A program made the position numbers and the translations under genes. The notes beneath the pieces were generated by a model. The model was given only the letters and a program-made list of their open reading frames with translations. It did not search any database and was not told where the DNA came from. Of a stretch of DNA of 64,000 bases, positions 10,955-21,320 are shown piece after piece. The stretch is from Topomyia yanbarensis (lineage: Eukaryota; Arthropoda; Insecta; Diptera; Culicidae). The stretch is taken from assembly GCF_030247195.1 (NCBI RefSeq), contig NC_080671.1:73841412-73905411 (forward strand), written 5' to 3'. How positions within the stretch are numbered: position 1 is the first letter of the stretch; every line of letters begins with the position of its first letter.

Positions 10955-11840
10955 CTCAACTGCATACTTTGCCTTCCATTTGAGACTTGGTTTGAGAAAA
11001 TCGGTTCAGTCATCACCGATGAACCGATGTGACTTTAATTTTGGAATATGCCCGGAATTCCAGACTTCCGGAATCGTCGATAGTGGACAATATATTCAAA
11101 GAATGTTTGACTGGCAATCAGTGATCTAGATCTGCGATTAGAAGTAATTTGGTGACCATTTCAATAGTTTTTACCCTCTGAGGTATTACGATTGTACCGA
11201 TTTATATGGGAAATTTCAGTGTATCCTTACTAACACCCCTGTAACTCCGGAAGCAAGAGTCAGAACCGAATGAAATTCAGCAGCAGTCAATGGCATTACT
11301 GTATCTTTCATTTGAAATCAAGTTTGTAAAAATCGGTAGAAAATTCGTTGTGGAATGGGTGTGACATTAGCTTAGGAACTTGGCGGGTTCCCCGGGGGCG
11401 TCATGAACCGTCATAGGTGGCCAATGTTCAAAGCTGCTTTGATTGATCATTAGTGCTCCAGACCCGCAAACTAGAGTAATGTTACATCAATTTTAATATG
11501 TTTTACACCATTTGAACATCATGGTGGTACCAGTTTATATGGGAATTTGCTGTGTGACCGCACTCTTCAACCCGTAACTCCGGAAGTCGGATCAACTAAA
11601 AATTCAATAGCAGCTTATGGGAGCGTTATACCTTTCAGATGAAACTAAGTTTGCGAAAATCGGTTCAGCCATCTCTGAGAAAATTGTGTGAGTTTAAATG
11701 ACACACACACATACACACACAGACATTTTCCGATCTCGACGAACTGATCCGAAGGGTGTATGACACTCGGCCCTCGGTTAAAAAGCCGATTTTTACAGTG
11801 ATTGCATCTAGCCTTTCTTTATATGAGAAAGGCAAAACTG
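10955..11840. mobile_element. Second, 5'-incomplete copy of the modular repeat
   Basis: Carries three more copies of the CCGGAAG...CCTTTCATTTGA...AAATCGGTTCAG module (about 10970, 11235 and 11572) and the same 3' end: a short CA-rich run, CGATCTCGACGAACTGA, the CTCGGTTAAAAAG string and a GCCTTTCTTTATATGAGAAAGGC terminus. The matching left end was not found, so this copy is truncated or rearranged. Confidence 0.55.
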
Positions 11841-12968
11841 TGCATTCAGACGATTACAATGTAGTTTCTTTTCAATCATCCTTATAGCTTACGAATCGGA
11901 ATTCTCGTTCCGGAGATGTGGGTTTATGTGCCCATACAAACCAATACAATGACAAACGCATGATTCAAACTATCAGTAAAAGTATTTAAATGCTTCGAAA
12001 AGCAAATGGCCATTGAAAGTGTTCCTGGGCATATAAACTGCTTTTGAGACATGAACGTTCTTGAAATTACAAGTCTTATTTTTTGCAAATTAATCACATT
12101 GATTATGAAAAAGTATTGTATTGTATATTTATTGGTACTTCAACCTGGTTGGTCATTCGCCCTGATCACGAAAAAGGTACCTTGGGGAATTCAGTACAAA
12201 TCAGTGTCATTTGTTGCTACACAATAATGTGTATGGCAAAAATGTAGTCAGATCAACTATCTTTCCAATGCAAAAACTCTGATTGTAATCTTCACTAATT
12301 TAATGTAGAATACGGAGTTGTCGTGGACTATCCGACTATATCACGACAAAAATGGGAGTTAATTAGCTCACGAAACAAATATTGGTACCGAGAGAAATTC
12401 CAATACCAGGGAACTCTCAGTCGGAGTAGAGTTGTTCACCGCCAGATAATATCTGAGTAGATCTCGATAATGCTGGGACCTAAATTCCTCAAGGAAGTGG
12501 GTATCGGTGTCAGGAGAAATTCATAATAAGGCTGGGAGCTGAATGGCTCGTGGAATCAGTAAGCTGAGTAGATCAGTATAAGAGACACGGCCCTCCGGGT
12601 CTCGGAAAGTTTCCAAAATTTGAGCGAATCCTATACGTGTCTTTTGTAGGAAATGTAAAACCAAAAAAGACTAGCCTGAATTGTTCTTGCAATAGGTAAA
12701 GGCTGGGACGGTACTCGCGGATACGAACTGACAGCGGTTTTGGTAGCAATTTGGCTCTGTTTCGGGGTCACGCAAAAATGACATTAAAGGTTTTTGTTTC
12801 TAGCCGGTTTTCCTATTTGAGTAAATGGTAATGCTAGATTTTGGCAGCAGTTTTTATTTGCTATTTTGTGTCATTCTTTACATAAATATATAAGCCTAGT
12901 ACATATTGCCTAATGCTGAATGCAAAGTGTTTATGGTATTTCATTTTCAACACTCGGTCCTGTAATAT
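11841..12968. other. Intergenic DNA with a few decayed internal repeats
   Basis: No gene recognised. Around 12350-12590 phrases built on GCTGGGAGCTGAATGGCTCG and GAGAAATTC recur imperfectly, suggesting an old tandem repeat. Confidence 0.3.
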
Positions 12969-13655
12969 CTAGTTCTTTTTTACCCATATCATAGAAGCTT
13001 GCGCATTCATGCAGTATACTTCCTTATTGATTTTACCTTTTAAAAAGAGCTTGATATTAGCTTGCCAACGATATCCTTCCAGTGGGAAATTTGTAAAAAA
13101 CGTCAAGTCTATAATGGAATTTTTGAAGAAGTACACTCCTGGCTGGATTGGACAGTGAAATTTCGGCTCAAAACTCTTGAAAAAAGATGCAAAAATCCCC
13201 TTATCGTCATTGATGTAGGAACAGATGCGAGTAAGTGTTAATTTATTGAACGTTTCACAGGTTTTCATATCCAAAGTGCACCGATTTGTAGTGAGCACTA
13301 GCTGGAAAATGTAACAACTGAATTTATTTTATATTAATTTGATCTTTTGTGATTCCATACCTCAAGTGGTTCCTGAATTGTCTCTTTGACAGTGAAATTG
13401 CCATAGAAGTAAGCCTTACTTCTGCCGAATGTGTAATTCAATCCACCGGGAAAGTGTATGAGATAAGCATCGGAATTCGGTGCGATGCACGTAGCAGCCT
13501 TTTCAGCATTTAATTGTTTGACGCGCTGGAAATTATATAAACCATCAAGATATTGGTCATGATGCACTATCCCCATAATAGCTTACCGCACATTGTCCGA
13601 TATTTCTGTATAACATAATTAGCATTATGGTGAAGCAAATGGCTTTCCCGGACAT
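12969..13655 (-). CDS. Secreted six-cysteine protein, DUF1091 / CheA-CheB-like (paralogue 2)
   Basis: Exons 13587-13655, 13361-13525 and 12969-13301, all phase 0, with introns of 61 and 59 nt (donors GTAAGC and GTATGG, acceptors CAG). They give 188 aa. The first two exons have the same lengths as in the paralogue at 4367-5038 (23 and 55 codons). The signal peptide has a hydrophobic core (AICFTIMLIMLY) and ends near GQCA. All six cysteines of paralogue 1 are conserved, and TNRCT, DMKTCETFNKL, RICSY, CPI and GYRWQ are shared. NYT and NFT are possible glycosylation sites. The two genes lie about 8 kb apart in the same orientation with TE-derived DNA between, consistent with duplication. Intact, so probably expressed; a function in lipid or semiochemical binding is only inferred from the family. 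Confidence 0.75.
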
Positions 13656-13730
13656 ATTCAATACAAAGTCGCGAGCCCATGAGCTATACGACTAGCCCAC
13701 ATTTTGTGTACGCGCTACCTTTTTTTATAT

Positions 13731-13741
13731 GGATTGAAAGT
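13731..13741 (-). promoter_or_regulatory. TATA-like element of the gene at 12969-13655
   Basis: Minus-strand CATATAAAAAAAGG begins about 80 nt before the start codon. Both paralogues share an AATCCAT string just before their TATA-like element, which supports a conserved promoter. Confidence 0.4.
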
Positions 13742-15060
13742 TGGTGAAGCGATGATGATAATGAAACATTTAAATTAATGCTAGCAGCTTGAACCAGTTA
13801 TCAATTGTATAAAGTCATGGGTTATTAGCTAACATCAAATGGTTGGTGGTGTAATTTCCACAAAACACGCTCGTGGAGATTCCAGGTTTCTTTATAATTG
13901 TTGCGAGCATACTCTTAGTTTCAGGCAATGAATTCTCATTGTCATTCATTGTTTAGTAACGTACTAAAACATTTAGCACTAGTTAAATTTCGATTCAACT
14001 GCGCAAATGACGAAATAGTTATAACTACCACAGATAACAGCCATACATGTTTGAAACAAATAAATATTATATATTTGTAAACATTTGAACTAATACTCGT
14101 TTAAACATTAGTGTCGACATACCATTACATCCCAAACGATGTAGACCAATTTAAAATATCTGTACACATATTTTTTGAAGAACGTGATACTAATAAACTA
14201 GTATTAAAACCTCTGTTTCATTTTGAAGTAGAATAATTCTAACGTTTCAATACAGGGGCCCGTTTCTAAATTATCAGCCGAAATTTTACCCGATTTTTTG
14301 AACGTGAATATCTGTCGTTGTACTGAATGTAAAATTAGTACAACCATTCGTCGTCAAATGAATTGCGACACGGATAAGGCATGGTCCAGAAGAAAAATTC
14401 AACAGCTTGCGTTTTGACACCGTAGCAGCTGAAGCATGACTGTAGTTGTTCGTCAAACGTGGATCGCTCGTTGGTCAGCCAGAGCCGTAAAACAACCTAA
14501 GAAAGTCAATCAAGTATGTGAAGCTACAAATGAATGCCCGGTGTATCCGTTTGAATCATTCGTCGCTGCATGCCAAACCAGCAACATCATGACTATAACG
14601 TTCGAACAGTACAATAAGCGGTTAAACAGTATTAATCGTCTACGAATTTGCAACCGTTTCTTTGTTGTGTGCAAAGTTCGGTTCGTATGATGAAGGCGGG
14701 TAGGGTGGCTTTTGGATTGAGTTTAATACACTGTAGGGTGCGACGTGTGTGCTACTTGTGAGTTTGCCCTGGGAAAATTAATGTATTTTTGTGTTGATGT
14801 GTGCGTGTGGATGGTAATTCTCATATCAAAATGTTTTTGAAAGTGTGTTGGTACCGGAAGTGAAAGGCACACACATTTCATATTTCGGATATGCGTGATA
14901 CGTTCTTATCACTAAGGCATATGACAACATGCTTCTATAGGTATTTCTAAAGCTCGGGCGGATTCAAATGGGTTTGTGCTTACGGGAGGTTGACTTTAGT
15001 TGGAGATTTTGATGGGCTAGAAGATTGAGTTGTGTTAGAGCAGTGACCAAGAGAACGCCC
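13742..15060. other. Intergenic DNA, nothing recognised
   Basis: The 84-codon plus-strand ORF at 14436-14690 has no recognisable motif and no supporting signals. The remainder is ordinary AT-rich sequence. Confidence 0.35.
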
Positions 15061-15111
15061 TGAACGGTTTTTTTTATCACAGATTTGCAGGCATTAATAC
15101 TCACTTACCGT

Positions 15112-16650
15112 TCAGGCTAAAGCCTTGTTGTCTCTTGCTGTATACAGAAGCCGTCTCCACTCCACCTGGTCCATTGCTGCTTGTTGCCAGCCTCGTAGTC
15201 TTCGAAGGGTCCGCAGGTTGTCCTCTATCTGGTCGATCCACCGTGTTCGCTGTGCGCCCCGTCTTCTTGTTCCTGTAGGGTCGCCCTCAAGAACCATCTT
15301 CACCGGGTCGTCGTTCGAAATTTTTACGACGTGTCCAGCCCACCGCAAACGTCCTATTTTTGCGGTATGCGCGATGGATGGTTCTTCCAGCATCTGATGG
15401 AACTCATGGTTCATTCGCCTGCGCCACGTTCCGTCTTCCATCTGCACGCCACCATAGATGGTACGCATCACCTTTCGTTCGAAAACTCCAAGGACGCGTT
15501 GGTCCTAAACGAGCATAGTCCAGGTCTCGTGGCCGTAGAGGACCACCGGTCTAATCAGCGTTTTGTAGATAATCAAGGATAATCTAGGCGGCGAACTTTG
15601 TTCGACCGGAGCGTCGTCCGGAGTCCAAAATAGGCACGGTTTCCCACCAAGTCTCTGAATTTCTCTGCTGGTATCATTGTCGGGGGTTACCAGTGAGCTC
15701 AAAGACACGAATTCGTCGACCATCTTGATTTCGTCTCCGTCAGTCCGAACTCGGGATGGGAGGTTCATATTATCGTCTCTAGAACCTCTTCCTCTCATGT
15801 ATTTTGTCTTCGAAATGTTGATGCCAAGTCCAATCCTGCTGACTTCAGCTTTCAGTCTGTTGTACGTTTCCGACATCGCCTCAAAGTTCCATGCCATTAT
15901 GTCAATGTCGTTGGCAAAGCCAAGAAGCTGGACGGACTTCCTGAAGATCGTGCCACTTTCCGTTCTCCTTATTTCACTTTCTAACGCAACGTTGAACAGC
16001 AGGCACGATAGAACATCACCTTGCGTAACCCTCTTCGAGATTCAAAGGGACTCGAGAGTGTCCCTGATACTCAAACAACGCACATCACCCGATCCATCGT
16101 CGCTTTGACCAATCGTGTTAGCTTATCTGGAAAACCGTACTCGTGCATTATCTGCCATAGCTGATCTCGATCGATTATGTCATACGCCGATTTGAAATCG
16201 ATGAACAAATGATGTGTGGGCACGTTGTATTTGCGGCACTTCTGCAGAACCTGTCGAATCGCGAATATTTGGTCCGTGGTGGCGCGGGAACCCATGAATC
16301 CCGCTTGGTAGTGCCCCACGAAACTCCCTTGCAAATGGTGACAATCGGCGGCAAAGAATTTGGGTAGAGGACCTTGTAGGCGGCGCTAAGTAGTGTGATC
16401 GAGCCGAGCGGTAGTTGCAGCAATCCAACTTGTCACCCTTTTTGTAGTTTGGGTCAAAGAATCTCCTCCTCCCAAATATTGGCGTTTACCCAGTGCAGCG
16501 CTCTGGCCTGTGTTTCACCGCCGCATATTAATAGCTCGCTGGGTAGTTGATCTACACCGGCAGTTTGTTGTTTTTCAGATGATCGATCTCCTCCTTGACT
16601 TCTTGGAGAACAGGGGCCGGCAGCCTATCGTCTTCTGCGCGTGCTCCAAG
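15112..16650 (-). pseudogene. RTE-like non-LTR retrotransposon, RT and C-terminal part (decayed)
   Basis: Minus strand. Read from 16650 downward: a pre-RT segment (EVKEEIDHLKNNK, then AGVDQLPSELL after a frameshift), RT core at 16334-16071 (AGFMGSRATTDQIFAIRQ and LFIDFKSAYD), then after another frameshift the palm/thumb region 15897-15505, and the C-terminal RLRWAGHVVK...GTRRRGAQRTRW segment 15471-15112. The last two lie in one frame split by a single TAG (about 15502-15504) where VLYGHETWTMLV should continue. The C-terminal WAGHV...W.D...L signature is typical of RTE-type polyproteins. With several frameshifts it cannot encode an active enzyme. A plus-strand CR1-like element separates it from its own upstream part at 18795-19075. 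Confidence 0.85.
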
Positions 16651-16659
16651 ATCCAAGAA

Positions 16660-18755
16660 GATGCACCTATCGGCTTGCGGAACGTAGCCTTTGCACGAAC
16701 TGTTCAGCTTCTATTATATTATCACTGGGTACTCTCGACGAGGCTGTGGACAGGTTTTATCGCGAATTGGACTTAATTTTTCAACAACACGTGCCTCTGA
16801 GAAGACGAAAGCGCCGTTGCACAAATAAACGCCCCTGGTGGAACGATGAGCTGCGCAATCTGCGAAATCGGTTAAGGAAGGCTCGTAAACGATTTTTCCG
16901 GAAAAGAGGTGAAGATGATAAATCGTTTGTGCGAGATTTAGAGCGACAATTTCAATCATTGAATGCATCTTGCTTTCGATCATACATTTCACGCCTTGAG
17001 AGTAACATGAAGGACAAGCCGAAGCAATTTTGGGCTTATTTGCGGAACAAAACATCCACCCGTGGTTTTCCTGAAAACGTGAACTACCGTGACAGGACCT
17101 CAACGACACCTGCAGAGTCAGCAAATCTATTCTCGTCTTTCTTTCAAAGTGTGCTAAGTAATAACCCACCACCTTTGTCTGAATCGTACCTGAGTAGTCT
17201 GCCGACGTTCTCCTTGAATTAGCCTGTAACATCTTTCACCGAACGCGAAGTGTACACCAATCTACGTGGTGTTGACGGTTCAAAGGGACCAGGATCGGAC
17301 GGAATACAACCATGTTTCGTCAAGGAATGCTCTTCATCGTTAGCTGTACCGATATCCATGCTTTTCAATCGCTCTCTCAGTGAAAGTATTTTTCCCGCCA
17401 AGTGGAAGGAGGCTTTAATAACACCAATTCATAAAGCCGGTAATGTCCATGACGTCATAAATTACAGAGGAATTTCAATCCTGAGCTGCCTCCCAAAAGT
17501 TTTTGGAAGTATGCTGTTAGATATTCTCTACCCTGCAGTAAAACACATCATCACTACAGATCAGCATGGGTTTGTTAGAAAGCGCTCAACAACGACGAAC
17601 TTAATGAGCTATGTGTCAACGCTGATTGATAAATTAGAGAAACGACAACAAATTGATGCAGTGTATGTAGATTTCTCCAAAGCCTTCGATCGCCTTCCTC
17701 ATCAGCTAGCTGTTGAAAAGTTGAGGCGAATCGGATTTCCGGACTGGCTGACCAATTGGATCTTCTCGTACCTTACAAACCGCAGTGCATCTGTGCGACT
17801 TGGAACTGTACTTTCAGACCCATTCGACATCACATCGGGTGTACCTCAAGGGAGTCACCTTGGACCTCTTCTCTTCGTGCTCTTTGTGAATGACATTTGC
17901 AGCGAATTGATATCGTGTAAGGTGATGTACGCAGATGATCTGAAAATTTATCGCATCATAACAACTCTGGTAGATTGTTGTGCACTTCAGATGGACATAG
18001 ATAGGATCATGAGTTGGTGTGATAGAAACGGAATGACTATAAACATTCAGAAATGCAACATAATCACATTCACACAAATACTCTCGCCAATTACGTTTGA
18101 GTATGCAGTGAGCGCTGCCCCAGTAAATCGAGTTTCATCAATCAAGGACCGTGGTGTTATACTTGACCGTAAGCTACGTTTCATCGAACACTTCAATGCA
18201 GTTACTGCTAAAGCCTTTGCAGTACTAGGACTCATCAAACGAAACACCCAAGATTTCAACGACGTCTACTGCCTGAAGGCACTGTACATCAGTCTGGTAC
18301 GCAGCATTCTAGAGTATGGAGTTATCGTTTGGGCCCCGTATCACACCGTACACATTAATAGCATAGAACGGGTGCAAAAGAGCTTCGTCCGGTATGCCCT
18401 TCGACGGCTTCCCTGGCGAAATCGATTTGAACTACCACCGTATGAGCATCGTTGTGCTCTTATCAACCTGCCTACGCTACGAAACAGGAGAGTTTTTCTG
18501 CAGCGACTTTTTGTGTTCGATCTTCTCGCTGACAACATTGACTGCCCTCTGCTTCTCACTAAGCTGGACTTCAACGTTCCTGGTAGGTCTCTGCGGAGAA
18601 TGGACTTCTTTCGGCGCTCTACTCATCGCACGCAGTATGGCCAGAATAACCCGGTGGATGTTTGCTGTCAGCTCTTCAATAGCGTTTTTTATCATTTCGA
18701 CTTTAACTTAAGTAGAGAAATGTTCAAAGTGAAAATAGGTTTAAGTTAGTATAGT
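16660..18755 (+). pseudogene. CR1/Jockey-type retrotransposon, 5'-truncated, one internal stop
   Basis: One frame from about 16700 to 18749, interrupted only by a TAG at 17220-17222. Before the stop is the linker between endonuclease and RT (GTLDEAVDRFYRELDLIFQQ; PWWNDELRNLRNRLRKARKR). After it is a complete RT: KWKEALITPIHKAG, VDFSKAFDRLPH, GVPQGSHLGPLLF, MYADDLKIY (YADD at 17928-17939), and the C-terminal RRLPWRNRF ... IDCPLLL ... FNLSREMF region typical of CR1-clade elements. The endonuclease and any ORF1 are missing. The near-intact frame shows it is much younger than the surrounding RTE relic. No poly-A or microsatellite tail was seen at the 3' end, so its right boundary near 18755-18785 is uncertain. 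Confidence 0.85.
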
Positions 18756-18794
18756 ATTTCAGTCTGTACGAAAATTTGTTTGTCTGTTCCGTGC

Positions 18795-19075
18795 TTGTTT
18801 GTATCGCTCCACATTTTGTCTCGTTCCGTGCCGCAGCATCCTCGCCCGTGCTGCATTCTTCTCCTCTATTAACTGCTTACATTTGTCATCGAACCAGTCG
18901 TTACCTCGATTCAGAATCGCTGTACCTAGTGCCGCTATAGCAGTACTTCCTATGGCGGAATGGATCTCCCTCCAGCCATCTTCAAGAGTAGCTGCGCCCA
19001 GCTGTTCTTCCGTGGGTAGAGCTGCTTCCAGCCGTTGTGCGTAGTCTTGGGCAACCCCGGCACAGTGGTTCCATT
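18795..19075 (-). pseudogene. RTE-like retrotransposon, linker fragment upstream of the RT
   Basis: Minus strand reads QRLEAALPTEEQLGAATLED, WREIHSAIGSTAIAALG, NRGNDWFDDKCKQLIEEKNA, ARARMLRHGTRQNVERYKQA. This is the segment that precedes the RT in RTE-type polyproteins. Order and strand fit the relic at 15112-16650, so both are parts of one element now split by the CR1-like insertion. Roughly 100 residues expected between the parts are missing, so the insertion came with a deletion or one followed later. Confidence 0.7.
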
Positions 19076-20744
19076 CCCAACTTATTTTTATTGCCCAACT
19101 TATTTTTCACGCGCAACACAAATTGTGTTTTCCGATCGAAGAAAAATTATGTGGTCAATCCAGTAAAAATATTTTTGTACTCAAAGTAGCTGATATAATA
19201 AGGAACAACCAGTGAAAATTTAAGATTGATCGGTTGATCGGTTCCTGAGATATCGTGATCGCCGCGGATGAACTTTTCAACAAAATACAACTCCGAGATA
19301 ATCGAGTTTTACTGTCGGTGCAGCGAGTCGGTCTAGCGTATAAGCCGTGTGGTGTCCGGCGGGCTGAAATCTTTTTGCACTATTTCAACCAAGAATAGAA
19401 CCTCTGGGAACTGCTCCCATGTCGTAAGAGGCGACTAACAACATGCTAGGAGTTCCTAGGCCGACGTTTTGCTCCGTACCGAAGACTTAATCTGGACGGA
19501 CCTTAAGGTTTTCCATATTACCCTCTTTCCAGTCTGTATTTAGTGAATCACTGACATATACTCACCTTTTCTGATTCGCCTTTCTTGATTGTGTACCAAC
19601 GTTTTAAGTTTCTTCTGGCGGTTGTATATTAGCCGTAAATGACGAAATCTAATTCTACACTAAGTAACAGAATATATTAATATACCGGCACTTCCACGCC
19701 AAGGTTTAACTTCCAAAGCTTTGGTTTAAAAACCGTTTTTAAAAAATGGAAACTTTCATGTAGGAAATTTATTGAATTGGCCTAAGATGGAGCTGTCGAA
19801 TTTCACAAAAAGCTTTTTATGTTGCAAGTGATCTGTAGTTGTGTTAAATTAGGTATTTTTCTATTATATTTGGAACCGTCTACTGACAAATCTACATTTA
19901 CGAATACCTCCAAAAGTGACTCCTTGAGGTCTCATGAAGGCCTGACACTAGCTTTATGATACTTTTGCTTTTCTAAACAGTAATAAAAATCTCAACATTC
20001 AAGAACTTCACTTTGTCAGAAAATGTAGGGCCATCGGAAGCTAAAACTTCGTAAAATCGCACTCCTGGTCCTTTTTTCAGTGCAGTACTCTACGTCACTC
20101 GTTCAAATTTGCACCGCTCTTATGGTAGTCGGTATTTGCTAGTATTACTGTTCTCCCATCCATTCTGGTAGTCAAACGGTGGGATAGCAAAATTCTTACA
20201 AGTTTCCTATCTCATGCCTCCACGCGAGTCTAAGTCTATTGATGATATTTGGTCCTTAGACCGCAGAATGAGAGGGTGCGAACAGAATGAGAGGGTGCGA
20301 ACAGATCTAGTCGAGAAAACATTGCCGTAAAAATGAATAGTTGATCGGAAATTAGCCCCAATACGACTAATCTGACTAGTATCTATGAACACGGGTCAAT
20401 ACGTATTGAAAATTCGCCGCGTCTGTTTTTATGAACCTAATTTAAAGCTCCGTTATTGCTAACAAGCCCGTGCATCAGGTTAACAATCCTTTATATTTCC
20501 CTTCAGTGTTCGGTATTATCGCTCGTATACTTGTATTCCACAAACAATCCGATATGGAAAATAAGAAATACTTTCCTTGATTTATAACATCTCTCGCTAT
20601 TTTTGCCTGTATAATGTGTTATCACTCGGTAGTTTTCAAGCCAATAAATATATCGTAGAGAAGAAGTAGCGAATTCTGTCCAAATACTGTTGCAATAAAT
20701 AGTGATCCGGCCCATTACGCGGATAAGATTAGCTTTTCTAGGCA
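19076..20744. other. Intergenic DNA with repeat fragments
   Basis: About 19372-19510 holds GGGAACTGCTCCCATGTCGT and AAGAGGCGACTAACAACATG, a phrase I associate with dispersed insect retroelement sequence. At 20262-20302 GAATGAGAGGGTGCGAACA is repeated twice in tandem. No gene seen. Confidence 0.35.
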
Positions 20745-21320
20745 ATACTCCCACGGTCGGCCGTGTGGAGTTCAAATTGCTTTTGTTTAGGGAACATAGT
20801 ATACTCTCGGTAGCCGGCTGCCCAGAGTTTAAAAATAACCAAAAACTAAACAAGATCATCTCTTTTTCGAGTGATCGTGCACTCGAAGACTAACTAAACA
20901 ACTACCTAATAAAACATGCTTTACAGGTCGCATCGTTTGCTTGGAGCGAATCCTAGACCTGATACCCTTCCAAACCACCAACTCCGCGACACCTATGGAA
21001 GAGTCTGATGAATCGTCGTCCTTCCGTTAAGTAGGTGGAGCATCAACACTTCCCGTCTACCTTATCCTTTATCCTTCCCCGTGAACGATGGAGATGGGGG
21101 CGGCCGGCAATGATGGCTATCATGCTGTTGAGATTTTAATATGGGTCGGATTGGTATGAATTCCTACTTACCACTTCCTAAGCAACTCTTATTAGATAAT
21201 CAGCAGTCAAACATGATGAAGTCAGTGTGCAATCCGCCAAAATCATCGTCACAACGCAACGGTGCAGCGAGTCGGTCTAGCGTATCAAACACTACGCACC
21301 GCCTACGAGTGGTCAATGGG
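20745..21320 (+). repeat. Dispersed repeat of about 550 bp, copy 1
   Basis: Shares long aligned stretches with 39845-40350 in the same orientation: AACTAAACAACTACCTAATA, TCGCATCGTTTGCTTGGAGC, GAAGAGTCTGATGAATCGTC, TTTATCCTTCCCCGTGAACG, GCAACTCTTATTAGATAATC. No long ORF. It could be a SINE-like or solo-LTR-like unit; the class is not clear. Confidence 0.65.

Noticed and set aside
14436..14690. 84-codon ORF starting MTVVVRQTWIARW
   Set aside because: No motif, no TE relation that I can show, no supporting signals around it.
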